Shown here: one piece after another, positions 1-9,547 of the stretch
Numbering within the stretch: the first letter of the stretch is position 1
Layout of the letters: every line of letters begins with the position of its first letter
Assembly: GCA_963796195.1 (NCBI GenBank)
Contig: CAWCKS010000003.1
Coordinates: 737,788-801,787, forward strand
Direction: 5' to 3'
From: CAWCKS01 sp963796195
GTDB taxonomy: Bacteria > Pseudomonadota > Alphaproteobacteria > Rhizobiales > Xanthobacteraceae
DNA length: 64,000 nucleotides
Made by a program: the position numbers and the translations under genes
Notes under the pieces: generated by a model
What the model was told of the DNA's origin: nothing
Database searches by the model: none
Seen by the model: only the letters and a program-made list of their open reading frames with translations

Positions 1-83
1 CTGGTCCAGAACGCTTCCTCGAGACTCACACTGGTCTTGTGACCTGCCACTACGATCGAACGCTTCACCACTGGCGACTTCAT
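1..83 (-). CDS. Ribbon-helix-helix domain protein (partial, runs off window)
   Basis: Only about 27 codons are visible before the window edge. They begin MKSPVVKRSIVVAGHKTSVS and continue LEEAFW, which resembles the N-terminus of small RHH_4-type ribbon-helix-helix DNA-binding proteins. The start ATG (83-81) overlaps the stop of the upstream DUF4169 gene in an ATGA arrangement, so the two are translationally coupled. The family assignment rests on a short stretch and the neighbourhood; the target and role are unknown. Confidence 0.6.
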   Translation of the reverse strand, partial: MKSPVVKRSIVVAGHKTSVSLEEAFWT

Positions 84-265
84 CGATCCTCCTCGCCAAT
101 GCGATGCTGATCCAGCTTCTCTTGAAAGCTGTGTCTGGTTGCTTCGTCACGTTCTCGTTCGGATTTGGTACGACCGTGACGCGCGCAATTCTCCTCGGCA
201 TGCTTCGCAGCCTGCTCGCGCTCGACCTTCTTCCTGAATCGCTTAAAATTGACGACGTCGCCCAT
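80..265 (-). CDS. DUF4169 family protein
   Basis: A 61-residue, highly charged protein. It starts MGDVVNFKRFRKK and contains ARHGRTKSERERDEA, the basic RFRK and FGRTK-type motifs of DUF4169, a small alphaproteobacterial family of unknown function. Length is normal for the family. It lies downstream of fumC on the same strand and its stop overlaps the start of the RHH gene by four bases, so those two are one transcriptional unit. No catalytic residues or membrane segment are visible. A nucleic-acid-binding role is only a guess from charge and partner. Confidence 0.75.
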   Translation of the reverse strand: MGDVVNFKRFRKKVEREQAAKHAEENCARHGRTKSERERDEATRHSFQEKLDQHRIGEEDR

Positions 266-572
266 GACGACTCTAAACCACCCTTGCCCCGGCTCTCCCT
301 CCGGAGCGCCGCCTCAAAAGCTCACGATGATTGAAACCTTCACGTCGTTTCGGCGCTGCGAAACCGCAGCACCATCATCGCAGTTGCCGTCGTGTGTTTC
401 TGCCCACGAGTGCGCAATATGTCGAGCGAAATACAATTCAACGGCACATTTTTGTCATTTACACGATGATACCGGCGCCGGCCAGAGAACTGGCTTAAGT
501 CTTTCGAACGATTTCGTGATTTCGCGCGGCGATTTTCCGAATATCGACAGCGGCGGTGGAAAATTCGCACGC
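266..572. other. Intergenic gap between fumC and DUF4169, nothing recognised
   Basis: About 307 bases downstream of fumC and upstream of the DUF4169 gene. I see no RNA gene, repeat, clear rho-independent terminator or credible coding frame. It presumably holds the fumC 3' end and a promoter for the DUF4169-RHH pair. Confidence 0.5.
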
Positions 573-1991
573 TTACCCGGGGCGCGTCATGCGCGCGGGC
601 CGCACCAATCGGTCGAAATCTTTTCCGGAAACAAGTCCCAAGCGTATCGCCTCTTCGCGCAATGTCGTGCCGCGCGCATGCGCGGTCTTGGCGATCTTCG
701 CCGCGTTGTCGTAGCCGATCGTCGGTGCCAGCGCGGTGACCAGCATCAGCGAACGCTGCATCAGTTCGGCGATGCGCTTTTCATCGGCGCGCAAATCCCT
801 GATGCAATGCTCGGTGAACGAACGCGCGGCATCGCCGAGCAGCCGGATCGATTGCAGCATGCAGTGCGCCAGCACCGGCTTGTAGACGTTGAGCTCGAAA
901 TGGCCCTGGCTGGCGGCAACCGTCATGGTCGTATGATTGCCGAACACCTGGCAGCACACCATCGTCATCGCCTCGCACTGCGTCGGATTGACCTTGCCCG
1001 GCATGATCGACGAGCCGGGCTCGTTCTCGGGCAGGATCAATTCGCCGAGGCCGGAGCGCGGTCCCGAGCCGAGCAGGCGGATGTCGTTGGCGATCTTGAA
1101 CAGGCCGGTGGCGACCGAATTGAGCGCGCCGTGCGCGAAAACGTAGGCGTCATGTGCCGCGAGCGCCTCGAACTTGTTCGGCGCGCTGGTGAACGGCAGG
1201 CGCGTCAGCACGGCGACGCGTTTTGCGAATGCGCGTGCGAATTTCGGCGACGCGTTGAGCCCGGTGCCGACCGCGGTGCCGCCCTGCGCCAGCGGGTAGA
1301 GACCGCGCAGCACCGTACGCAGGCGCGCGATGCCGTGCGCGACCTGCGTGGCGTAGCCGGAAAATTCCTGGCCGAGCGTGAGCGGGGTCGCGTCCTGCGT
1401 GTGGGTGCGGCCGATCTTGACGATCTTTGCGAAGGCGCGCTCCTTCTTCTTGAGCTCGCGGTGAAGCTCGGCGAGCGACGGGATCAACTCCGACGAGATC
1501 GCGCGCGCCGCAGCGATATGCATAGCGGTCGGGAAGCTGTCGTTCGACGACTGGCTCAGGTTGACGTGATCGTTCGGATGCACCGGCGCCTTGGCGCCGA
1601 GCTTGCCGCCGAGCAGTTGGTTGGCGCGGTTCGCGATCACCTCGTTGAGGTTCATGTTGGTCTGGGTGCCGGAGCCGGTCTGCCAGACCACGAGCGGAAA
1701 CTGGTCGTCGAACTTGCCCTCGATCACCTCGCGCGCGGCTCGCGCGATTGCATCGGCGCGGCGCTTGTCGAGCAGCCGCAAGCCGCGGTTGGTCTCGGCC
1801 GCTGCGAGCTTGACCAGCGCCAGCGCATGAATGATCGCGAGCGGCATGCGCTCGGTGCCGATGCGGAAATTCTGCCTGCTACGTTCGGTCTGCGCGCCCC
1901 AGTATTTGTCGGCGGCGACCGCGATCGGCCCAAAGCTGTCGGTTTCAAAGCGAACCGCGTCTTGTCGGGTCGCGCGGGACCTTCGTGCCAT
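573..1991 (-). CDS. fumC: Class II fumarate hydratase FumC
   Basis: 472 residues, normal for class II fumarases, which interconvert fumarate and malate in the TCA cycle without an iron-sulfur cluster. Visible motifs: the substrate loop TGSGTQTNMNLNEVIANRA, the HPNDHVNLSQSSNDSFPTA block, and the superfamily signature GSSIMPGKVNP. The frame is intact. The start at 1991 lies 27 bp after the end of sspB on the same strand, suggesting an sspB-fumC unit; the Shine-Dalgarno is weak. Oxygen-stable class II enzymes are usual in aerobic alphaproteobacteria. The identification is secure. Confidence 0.95.
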   Translation of the reverse strand: MARRSRATRQDAVRFETDSFGPIAVAADKYWGAQTERSRQNFRIGTERMPLAIIHALALVKLAAAETNRGLRLLDKRRADAIARAAREVIEGKFDDQFPLVVWQTGSGTQTNMNLNEVIANRANQLLGGKLGAKAPVHPNDHVNLSQSSNDSFPTAMHIAAARAISSELIPSLAELHRELKKKERAFAKIVKIGRTHTQDATPLTLGQEFSGYATQVAHGIARLRTVLRGLYPLAQGGTAVGTGLNASPKFARAFAKRVAVLTRLPFTSAPNKFEALAAHDAYVFAHGALNSVATGLFKIANDIRLLGSGPRSGLGELILPENEPGSSIMPGKVNPTQCEAMTMVCCQVFGNHTTMTVAASQGHFELNVYKPVLAHCMLQSIRLLGDAARSFTEHCIRDLRADEKRIAELMQRSLMLVTALAPTIGYDNAAKIAKTAHARGTTLREEAIRLGLVSGKDFDRLVRPARMTRPG

Positions 1992-2018
1992 GCTTAAAGG
2001 CCGTTGCTGGCGAAGACG

Positions 2019-2573
2019 TTATTTCTTGCGAAACCGATCGAGCCGGACCACTTCGGCACCATCGCTCGGCTTGTGCTCGCCGTCGTGAGATTTCTCGTCA
2101 GCCGCCGCGGCCGGCTTGTCTTGGACCTGATCCTGCGATTTGACCTCGGCTTTCGCCTTGTCTTTCGCCGCTGGCGCTGGGGCCGAGGCGGGCGCGGGTG
2201 GATTGGCGGCGGTCGGTACGTCGCCGGTCTCGAAGGTCAATCCGAATTGCACGGACGGATCGAGGAACGCCTTGATCGCGGTGAACGGCACCACGAGCTT
2301 TTCCGGGATGCTGCCGAACGACAGCCCGACCTCGAAATGATCCTCGGTGACGACCAGGTCCCAGAACTGGTGCTGCAGGATGATCGTCATCTCGTTCGGA
2401 TACTGCGCGAGCAGTCGCGACGAAATCTTGACGCCGTCGGCGTGGGTCAGGAACGTGATGTAGAAATGGTGATCGCCGGGAAGGCCTTGCTTTGCGGCAT
2501 CTTCGAGCACGCGGCGCAGCACGCCGCGCATCGCGTCCCGCGCCAGCACGTCGTAGCGGATGTGATCCTTCAT
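2019..2573 (-). CDS. sspB: SspB family ClpXP adaptor
   Basis: 184 residues with the alphaproteobacterial SspB fold region in the first ~110 residues (MKDHIRYDVLARDAMRGVL, then GDHHFYITFLTHADGV, MTIILQHQFWDL and FEVGLSFGSIPEKLVVPF). A low-complexity Ala/Pro/Lys linker follows, and a charged C-terminal tail ends VVRLDRFRKK, where SspB proteins carry the ClpX-binding segment. SspB delivers ssrA-tagged proteins to ClpXP. It lies about 170 bp downstream of the ssrA gene on the same strand, so substrate tag and adaptor are neighbours. The frame is intact. Confidence 0.9.
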   Translation of the reverse strand: MKDHIRYDVLARDAMRGVLRRVLEDAAKQGLPGDHHFYITFLTHADGVKISSRLLAQYPNEMTIILQHQFWDLVVTEDHFEVGLSFGSIPEKLVVPFTAIKAFLDPSVQFGLTFETGDVPTAANPPAPASAPAPAAKDKAKAEVKSQDQVQDKPAAAADEKSHDGEHKPSDGAEVVRLDRFRKK

Positions 2574-2744
2574 CGCATTGGTCCGAACTGCGCGAGCGCG
2601 CTCGTCATGAATAGTCTCATGTTGCGTCGCTGACGATTGTTCTCACGCCGATGTTCTCACGCCAACTCGCAACAGAGCATCTATGCTATCGCGCGGAGCC
2701 GCCAAGGTCAGCACAACTTCGGTCGCGTGCGCCGATTTGAACGG

Positions 2745-3082
2745 AGGATAAAGTGGAGGCTTCTGTTGCCAGGTGCCTCCGAACCCCGCCTGACGGAGCT
2801 TAACCCGTCAGGGCTTTAAGTCGGTGTTTCGGACTGCTTACGCAGCCAGAGCAACCGGAGCATAGTTGTCATTGGCAACTATACGAGTGGCCCGATGTCG
2901 GCGGAACCATACCGAGCAAAAACACGCCCTTTACGCCCTCGTCGATCCTATTTCGCCCCCGCCAAAACCCGTTTTACGTGGCCATTTGCGGGCTTTGGTG
3001 GAGGCGCCGGGTACTGCCCCCGGGTCCGATAGGTTTATTACGACGGTCATTTATCGCCATAGCCGGCGAACCGGCAGCCTCA
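2745..3082 (-). ncRNA. ssrA: tmRNA, circularly permuted two-piece ssrA
   Basis: Read on the minus strand. The acceptor piece comes first and ends CGCCTCCACCA (3006-2996), including the encoded CCA. A spacer of about 35 bases follows. The coding piece then begins GGGGGCG (2960-2954), which pairs with CGCCTCC to rebuild a 7-bp acceptor stem with one G-U. The tag frame starts at GCC (2876-2874) and reads ANDNYAPVALAA followed by TAA (2840-2838). Downstream are two strong hairpins: CCTGACGG/CCGTCAGG and GGAGGC/GCCTCC. Acceptor end placed before coding end is the permuted alphaproteobacterial architecture, processed to two RNAs. The tag rescues stalled ribosomes and marks products for ClpXP. Outer ends are approximate. 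Confidence 0.93.
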
Positions 3083-3277
3083 ATATAGGCCTGAAAGCTT
3101 GCGGAAAGAAGAGCTTGCGCGCGAGACCACCCGTCCCCGACAATCCTTTGAGATCATTTGCGTTATCCGGATTTTCAGGGGAGTTCTGAACAAGCCGGTC
3201 GGATCATGATACCGGCAGCGCGTCTTTCTCTTCTTGCGATTGACTTGCAACTTGGTTGACGGCGTCATCATTCTCAT

Positions 3278-3296
3278 GCAACTAATTTGCAGTTGC
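3278..3296. promoter_or_regulatory. Inverted repeat before mntH, candidate metal-regulator operator
   Basis: GCAACT (3278-3283) and AGTTGC (3291-3296) form a perfect 6-bp inverted repeat with a 7-bp spacer. It ends two bases before the GGAGGA ribosome-binding site of the Nramp gene. A related TTGCAACTTGG lies about 30 bp upstream. The position suits a Mn-responsive repressor (Mur/Fur type in rhizobia), but this is inference. A translational hairpin is an alternative. Confidence 0.35.
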
Positions 3297-3306
3297 TGGA
3301 GGAGTG

Positions 3307-4742
3307 ATGCGCGACCCCGGTGTGACCAACCCTGATCTGGATCATGGCGATCGTGCCGCCGCTGGCGCGAATAATTACGCCATGGATCAATCTCCGCGCG
3401 TCGCCGCTCGAGACGGGCGCCGCAACTGGCCACAGGCGGTCGATGACGACGACCTGAGCCTCTCCGAAGTCCACGCCTCGATTCCCGTGCCGCGCGGCGG
3501 CTCGTGGCTGCGGCGGCTCGTCGCCTTCTCCGGTCCGGGCTATCTCATCTCGGTCGGCTACATGGACCCCGGCAACTGGGCGACCGACATCGCCGGCGGC
3601 TCGCGCTTCGGCTACACGCTGCTGTCGGTCATTATGATCTCCAACCTGATGGCGATCTTCCTGCAGGCGCTCGCGGCGCGGCTCGGCATCGCCACCGGGC
3701 GCGATCTCGCGCAGGCCTGCCGCGACGCCTATCCGCGCCCGGTCGGTCTCGTGCTGTGGGTGGCGTGCGAGCTTGCGATCATCGCCTGCGACCTCGCCGA
3801 GGTGATCGGCACTGCGATCGCGCTGAAGCTGCTGTTCGGCCTGCCGCTCATTGCCGGTGCGCTGATCGCGGCGCTCGATGTTTTTCTTCTCCTGCTGCTG
3901 ATGGGCAAGGGCTTTCGCTTCATCGAAGCCGCGATCATCACGCTGCTCGCGGTCATCACCGCCTGCTTTGCGATCCAGATCGCGCTCGCCGCGCCGCCGA
4001 TCAAGGCCGTGCTCGGCGGCTTCGTGCCGTCGACGCGAGATCGTGACCAATCCGGAAATGCTTTACATCGCGATCGGCATCATCGGCGCCACCGTGATGC
4101 CGCACAATCTCTACCTGCACTCGTCGATCGTGCAGACCCGCGCGTACGCTGCGACCGATGACGGCCGTCGCAGCGCGATCCGCTGGGCGACGGTCGACTC
4201 CACCATCGCACTGACGCTGGCACTGTTCGTCAACGCGGCGATCCTGATCGTCGCGGCCTCGGTGTTCAATGCGAGCGGCCGCACCGACGTGCAGGAGATC
4301 GAGCAGGCCTATGCGCTGCTGTCGCCGCTGCTCGGCGCCGGCATCGCCTCGGTGTTGTTCGCGGTCGCGCTGCTCGCCTCCGGCCTGAATTCGACGGTGA
4401 CGGCGACGCTCGCCGGCCAGATCGTGATGGAAGGTTTTTTGCGCATCCGCCTGCCGAAATGGGCGCGGCGGCTGGTCACGCGCAGTGCCGCGATCGCGCC
4501 GGTGGTGGTGGTCGCCGCGCTGTTCGGCGATGCCGGCACGACAAAACTCCTGATCCTCAGCCAGGTGATCCTGTCGATGCAGCTGCCGTTCGCGGTGATC
4601 CCGCTGGTGCAGTTCGTGTCGTCGCGCGACAAGATGGGTGCGCACGCGATCTCGCGGCCAGTCGCGGCGCTGGCGTGGGTCGTCGGCGGCTGCGATCGTC
4701 GTGTTGAATGCGAAGCTGTTGTGGGACGTGATCGCGGGGTGA
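3307..4742 (+). pseudogene. mntH: Nramp family Mn2+/H+ transporter MntH (two frameshifts as given)
   Basis: About 478 codons of an Nramp divalent-metal transporter of the inner membrane, which imports Mn2+ with protons. The TM1 motif GYLISVGYMDPGNWATDIAGG and the TM6 metal-site motif GATVMPHNLYLHSSIVQTR are both present. Two single-base insertions break the frame. Near 4037, removing one base restores PSREIVTNPEMLY. Near 4682, removing one base restores WVVAAAIVVLNAKLLWDVIAG and a TGA at 4740-4742. Start is ATG 3307 (or GTG 3304) behind GGAGGA. Everything else looks conserved, so sequencing error is likelier than decay. Confidence 0.85.
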
Positions 4743-4753
4743 ATCCAAGCCCT

Positions 4754-5895
4754 TCAGGTTGGTCGATCGGCGCGAATGCTGCTTGCCGCAATATCGTTGT
4801 CACCGCCCAGCGCCGGCACTGTCGGGCCCACGGCAACAGAACCATCGGCAAAACGGAAAGGTGGATTCGGCACGAGGAAGCGTCCAGCACCGTCGGCAAC
4901 GGTCGTGAAGGTGCCGCGCGAAACGCACTGCGGATCGGCTATCGCTTCGGCGACGGTAAAATACCGCGAGCAGGGCACGCCGGCGGCCATCAGCACATCT
5001 TCGCACTCGCGAGCGTTGCGCTCCGCCGTCCATTGCTCGATCGCCGCCATCATCGCATCCCAGTTCGCCGTGCGCGCGGTTACCGAGGCAAAGCGCGGAT
5101 CGGTCTTCCACTCGGGATGACTGACTGCGTCGGCAAGCTGCTCGAAATTGCGCTGGTTCACCGGCGCGACGATGACGAAGCCATCGCGCGCACGCAGCGG
5201 CGCATAGAGCGGCCGCCGCGATAGCGACGGAAATTGCGCCTCCTGGCATTCGAACACGAGCAGGTTGATCATCGAGTCCATCAACGCAACGTCGATGTAT
5301 TGGCCGCGGTCCGTGGCGCAGTCGGCCGATCAAGGCGGTCTGGATCGCGCCGAAGGCGTAGACGCGCGCCAGCACGTCGGCGATGAAGACGCCGGTCTTG
5401 GCCGGCCGCTCCTGATCGTCCTGATAGGTGAACTGGGTCTGATCGAACCCGCTCGCGGCATGGATGATCGGCGCGTAGGCAGGTTGCGGGCACGCGGCCC
5501 GCTCTGGCCGAAGCCGGAAATTGAGCAATACACGAGATCCGGTTTTTGCCGCGGCGAGCGTCCCGTAGTCGAGCCCGAGCCGCGCCATCACGCCCGGGCG
5601 AAAATTCTCCAGCACGACGTCGCTGGTCGCCGCCAGCGACGAGCGCAGCACGACGGCCATCATCGCTCTTGAGGTCGAGCACCACGCTCTTCTTGCCGGC
5701 ATTGAGGTGGCCGAAAGTAGGTGCTGTGGCCGTTCCGCAGCGGCGGTCGGCTCGCGCATGTGATCGCCGTGCGGCTCCTCGATCTTCAGGACTTCGGCGC
5801 CACAATCGGCCAAAAGCCGCGAGCAATAAGGCCCGGCGATCATGCTGGTAAAATCGAGCACGCGCAGGCCCGCGAGCGGAGACGTCGGCAGGCAT
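4754..5895 (-). pseudogene. CaiB/BaiF family CoA-transferase (multiple frameshifts)
   Basis: The pieces across three frames assemble into one family III CoA-transferase, which moves CoA between acyl groups. They include LAGLRVLDFTSMIAGPYCSR, ADCGAEVLKIEEPHGDHMREP, LNAGKKSVVLDLKSDD, VVLENFRPGVMARLGLDY, CSISGFGQSGPRA, FTYQDDQERPAKTGVFIADV and ALMDSMINLLVFECQEAQFP. At least four indels separate them. ATG 5895 is the likely start, with a shift almost at once. It lies downstream of the GntR gene on the same strand and probably ends the catabolic operon. The substrate is unknown. Confidence 0.75.
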
Positions 5896-5915
5896 CAATT
5901 CATCCTCTGGCTGGA

Positions 5916-6632
5916 TTAAGGGTCGCGCGCGCGGTCATGGTAGCGCTGATGCAGACTGTCGAGGTGCTCGGCCATCGCAGCTACGGCGCCATCCGCGTCA
6001 CGCTTGCGCAACCGTTCGAGCAAGCGGCGCCGTGCCCTGATGGTGAGATCGTTGCGCTCGCCGCCAACCGCGTGCGCGAAGTCGCGCATCACCTCCATCA
6101 ATGCGACCCATCAGCATGATCATGACCGAGTTATGCGTTGCGCGCGCCAGCAGATTGTGAAACTCGATATGTACGTCAATCTTGTCGTCGTAACGCTTGG
6201 CCTCCAAGAGCTGTTCGGCCTCGTCGACATTGGCCTCGAGGGCGGCGAGATCATTGGTCGTGGCCCGCTTGGCGACCATCCGGACCACCGCCTGATTCGA
6301 CCCACTGGCGTGCCTCGGTGAGGTCGTCCAGCGAGACACTGCCGAGCTGATAAAGATTGCGGAAGCTGTCGCCGATCAGGGCCGGATTGCCTTGTCCGAT
6401 AAAGGCGCCGCCGCGCGAACCGGCTTGCAGCGAGACGAGCCCGGTGCGCTCGAGCGTGCGCAACGCCTCGCGCACGGCGCCACGGCTCACCCCGAGCCGC
6501 TCGGCGAGTTCGCGCTCCGGCGGCAGTTTGTCGCCGCTGCGCAATTCGCCGGAAGCAATACGGACCTGGATCTGGGCAGAGACCTCATCGGATAACCGCT
6601 GCCGCTTGATGGTATGGAAGGTCTCGTTTCAT
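5916..6632 (-). pseudogene. GntR family (FadR/FCD-type) transcriptional regulator, frameshifted
   Basis: The N-terminal winged-helix HTH reads LRSGDKLPPERELAERLGVS followed by RGAVREALRTLERTGLV, the GntR signature. The C-terminal FCD ligand domain is visible as DDKIDVHIEFHNLLARATHN and MIMLMGRI. At least three indels interrupt the frame. The first falls just after the start ATG (6632-6630), which shares a base with the CoA-transferase A stop (TGATG), fixing the start and implying coupled translation. It probably controls the surrounding acyl-CoA operon in response to a pathway acid or its CoA ester. Confidence 0.75.
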
Positions 6633-7523
6633 CAGGCACGCGCACCGGCCGACAACCGGGCCAACGCACGCGCACCGATGCGATCGAGATACGCATCCTC
6701 GCTGCAGCATCGCGCACATAACTCGGCGAGATAGGCATCGAATGATTTCTGGTCCCGGCTTGCCGCCACATAGGCCGTCAAGATGCGTCTCGTCCTGGCT
6801 CGTAAAGACCGGCGCTCGCGCCGGGATGCGCGCCGAACGGCGGAGACCACGACAGCAGTCAACAAAGGCTGCATGGAATCTTGGTCAAGCGCGCCGATTG
6901 GCGCACCGTGCTCGACGGCACGATCCGGTCGACCAGGCAAATGACGTGTCGTGCGGCTTGCGCCATCAGCAGGTCGAAATAGCCGGCAGCCGAAATACTG
7001 TACGTTGCCGTCCTCGTCGGCCTGCTGGCCATGTAGGATCAAGACGTCGGGCTTGATCGCCGGCACTTCGAGCAGAGGGCGATCGCCGTCCTGCACACGC
7101 GCGCGTCCGATAGCCTTCCGGATTGACGCGCGGCAAATCGGTACCGAGGTCGGGGATCAGCCCGTAAGGCAGGTCGCAGGCGCCGGCGCGCAGGCCGCCG
7201 GCAATGCCCGGCCCGTCCATCTCGAGCACCTTAACGGCGCCGGATTGCGCCGCGCGGCGGAAGTTCGGCGCAAGCCCGAGATGCTCGAAGCTGATGAAGA
7301 CGCAAGCGGTCGTCGCCACACAACCGGCGCCGATCAGCATGTCGGGCGCGATGCTGCCGGGCGCTGGAACAAGCGTGAGATTGCGCACGCCGTTGCGGAT
7401 CAGGCCGCGCACCAGCGCCATCGGCTGACCGTGAAAAATCCAGCCGCCGACCCCGAGCGTCATGCCATCCCTCACCGCGGAGAGGGCGGTATCGAGCGAG
7501 ACGATCTTGCCGGACGAGGTCAT
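6632..7523 (-). pseudogene. CoA-transferase subunit A (IpdA/glutaconate-type), frameshifted
   Basis: Starts MTSSGKIVSLDTALSAVRDG, with the family I CoA-transferase glycine loop GVGGWIFHGQPMALVRGLIR. It continues LVPAPGSIAPDMLIGAGCV and, after a shift, VPAIKPDVLILHGQQADEDG NVQYFG and DLLMAQAARHVICLVDRIV, ending LARLSAGARA. Expected length is about 290 residues and at least three indels are needed. The partner subunit B is encoded upstream on the same strand across the acyl-CoA dehydrogenase. Such heterodimers act as CoA-transferases or, in steroid-ring degradation (IpdAB), as hydrolases; the sequence here does not decide between them. Confidence 0.72.
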
Positions 7524-7525
7524 GA

Positions 7526-8684
7526 TCAGTGCCGCAACATGTGGCGAGCGATCACCAGCCGCTGGATCTGATTGGTGCCCTCGAAGATCTGGTTGATCTT
7601 GGCGTCGCGCATGAAGCGCTCGACCGGGAAGTCGCGCATGTAGCCGGCGCCACCGAAAATCTGCACGGCGTCGGTCGTCACCTTCATCGCGGTGTCGCTG
7701 GCAAAGCACTTTACCATCGAGGCCTTCGCAGAAAACCCGTCCCATTGCTGGCGATCGGCCATGCGCGCGCAATCGTACAACAGGCAACGTGCGGCTTCGG
7801 TCTGCATCTGCATGTCGGCGAGCATGAACTGGATGCCCTGGAATTCGGCGATCGAGCGACCGAACTGCTTGCGCTCGCGGGCATAGGCGGTGGCCTGATC
7901 GATCGCGCCCTGGGCGAGGCCGACGGCGATCGCACCGACCGTCGGGCGATTGAGATCGAGGATGCGCATGCAGGTCTTGAAGGCCTGGCCCTCCGGGCCC
8001 GATCATGTTCTCCTCCGGCACGCGCACATTATCGAAGAAGATCGGCACGTTCGGCACGCCGCGGATACCCATCTTGCGGTCCTCCTTGCCAAAAGGAGAA
8101 TCCTTTCGTGCTTGGTATCGACGATGAAATGCCGATATGCCGTCGGCGCCCTTGCCTTCGCTGGTGCGTGCAAAGACCAGAATGAAATGCGCGACCGAGC
8201 CGAAGGTGATGTAGATCTTGCCGCCGTTGAGCACCCAGCTCGCACCGTCCTTGACCGCGCGCGTCTTCATCGAAGAGACATCGGAGCCGGTGCCGGATTC
8301 GGTGATGGCGACTGCGCTGAGCGTGCGACCCTTGGCGGCGAGGCCGAGATAGTGCCGCTTCTGTTCTTCGGCTCCCGAAATTCAGCACTGGCAGGATCGA
8401 GGCCGAAGGAGTTGTTGGCAGCCAGCAGCGCCGCCAACTCCGACACTTTAGCGATCTCCTCTTTGACCAGGCAGACCGACGTCAGGTCGCCGCCAGGGCC
8501 GCCGTAGTCCTGCGGTACCCAGAGCTGCAGCAAACCCATATCGCCGAAGATCTCGACGAGCTCTTGCGGGAAGCGGTTGTTCTCGTCGATCTCGGAGGCG
8601 ATCGGCGCCACATGTTTTTCCACCATGCTGCCGCACCTGGTCGCGCAGCTACAGATGATGTTCCTCGAAATGATAATTGTTCAT
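7526..8684 (-). pseudogene. Acyl-CoA dehydrogenase, frameshifted with one internal stop
   Basis: FAD-dependent alpha,beta-desaturation of an acyl-CoA, feeding electrons to ETF. Segments in order: MNNYHFEEHHL, then VEKHVAPIASEIDENNRFPQ, the mid-domain KDGASWVLNGGKIYITFGS, VPEENMIGPGG, MRILDLNRPTVGAIAVGLAQ and QIFGGAGYMRDFPVERFMRD. The C-terminal signature IFEGTNQIQRLVIARHML includes the catalytic Glu. About four indels and a TAG after codon 11 disrupt it. It starts five bases after the subunit B stop and ends two bases before subunit A starts, so the three are one operon. Confidence 0.78.
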
Positions 8685-8689
8685 GACTG

Positions 8690-9508
8690 TCACTCAGCGA
8701 CTTTCGGCCAGGGAAATTTACGGGCGAGGACACCGGTGGTGTCGACGAGACGTCGCAACACGAACAATTCCTCGGCATCCGGTGGTGCCGTGCGCTCGAC
8801 CGCCACGGGCACGACGAGATCAAAGCCGGTATTGTCACGCACCTCATCGAGGGTAACGCCCTCATGCAACGAGCTGAACGCGCATCGCCTTGCTCGCGGG
8901 CTCGAAGTCGAACACGCCGAGCGGCGTCACCACGAGGCGGGGTCCACCGTCGGGCAGTCCGCGGTCGAGCGCGCGACGTGCCGCCGTCGAGAAAGCCGGC
9001 GCCGCAGATGAAATCGACCTTCGACACGAACGCGCCGCGGTCATGCCGCGTCATCAGGATGTAGAAGCGGCGCGACAGGCCGCATAGCGCGCTGATGCCG
9101 ACCGTGCCGGGACCGCGCAGCCGCGGCCGCGCGTGGTCGCCGACGCAGACCGTGTTGATATTGCCGAACCGGTCGGTCTGCAGGGCGCCGAGAATGGCGA
9201 AGTCGAAGAAGTGCACCTGCCAATCGATAAAATCGATCATTTGCGGCAGGTCCATCACCGCCTCCGCGACCGCGATGTTCTCGAAGCATCGGCCGCGGGA
9301 CGGATGATGCCGTCGGACGGATTGGTCATGCCGCCGGGGCCCGACACCCACCAAAGATGCGGCGCCTGGAGCTGGCGCGCCAGATTGCAGGCCGCGACCT
9401 GAATATCGGAGTTGGTGCCGACGATGGCCTTCTCACCGTCGGCCAGGTCGCGCGCCAACAGACGGCGAGCATCTCTCCCATGGCGAAGCCAGTGGCTGTA
9501 GCCGGCAT
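8690..9508 (-). pseudogene. CoA-transferase subunit B (IpdB/glutaconate-type), frameshifted
   Basis: Starts MPATATGFAMGEMLAV behind a GGGAGG ribosome-binding site and continues LADGEKAIVGTNSDIQVAAC and HLWWVSGPGGMTNPSDGI. After a shift come DWQVHFFDFAILGALQTDRF and GNINTVCVGDH, and the end is LVDTTGVLARKFPWPKVAE. About 270 residues in the restored frame, with at least two indels. It is the first gene of the minus-strand catabolic operon and the presumed partner of subunit A. The order B, dehydrogenase, A is unusual, since the two subunit genes are normally adjacent. Confidence 0.72.
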
Positions 9509-9524
9509 GACGTCGCCTCCCGTT

Positions 9525-9547
9525 ATTGGTCTAATATTTTATTGGTC
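9525..9547. promoter_or_regulatory. Direct repeat ATTGGTC x2, candidate GntR operator
   Basis: ATTGGTC occurs at 9525-9531 and again at 9541-9547, 16 bp apart, in an AT-rich stretch 17-39 bp upstream of the first operon gene. FadR-type GntR regulators often recognise TGGT-containing half-sites, and the operon encodes such a regulator. The repeat is seen directly; its use by that protein is inference. Confidence 0.4.

Noticed and set aside
340..570. 76-residue minus-strand frame between fumC and DUF4169
   Set aside because: No ribosome-binding site, no family resemblance and Arg-rich shadow-like composition.
249..1997. Long plus-strand open frame opposite fumC
   Set aside because: Antisense shadow in GC-rich DNA; it is Arg/Ala-rich with no domain, while the minus strand encodes clear FumC.
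2866..3189. Open frame across the tmRNA
   Set aside because: Overlaps the structured acceptor and coding pieces of ssrA and has no protein features.
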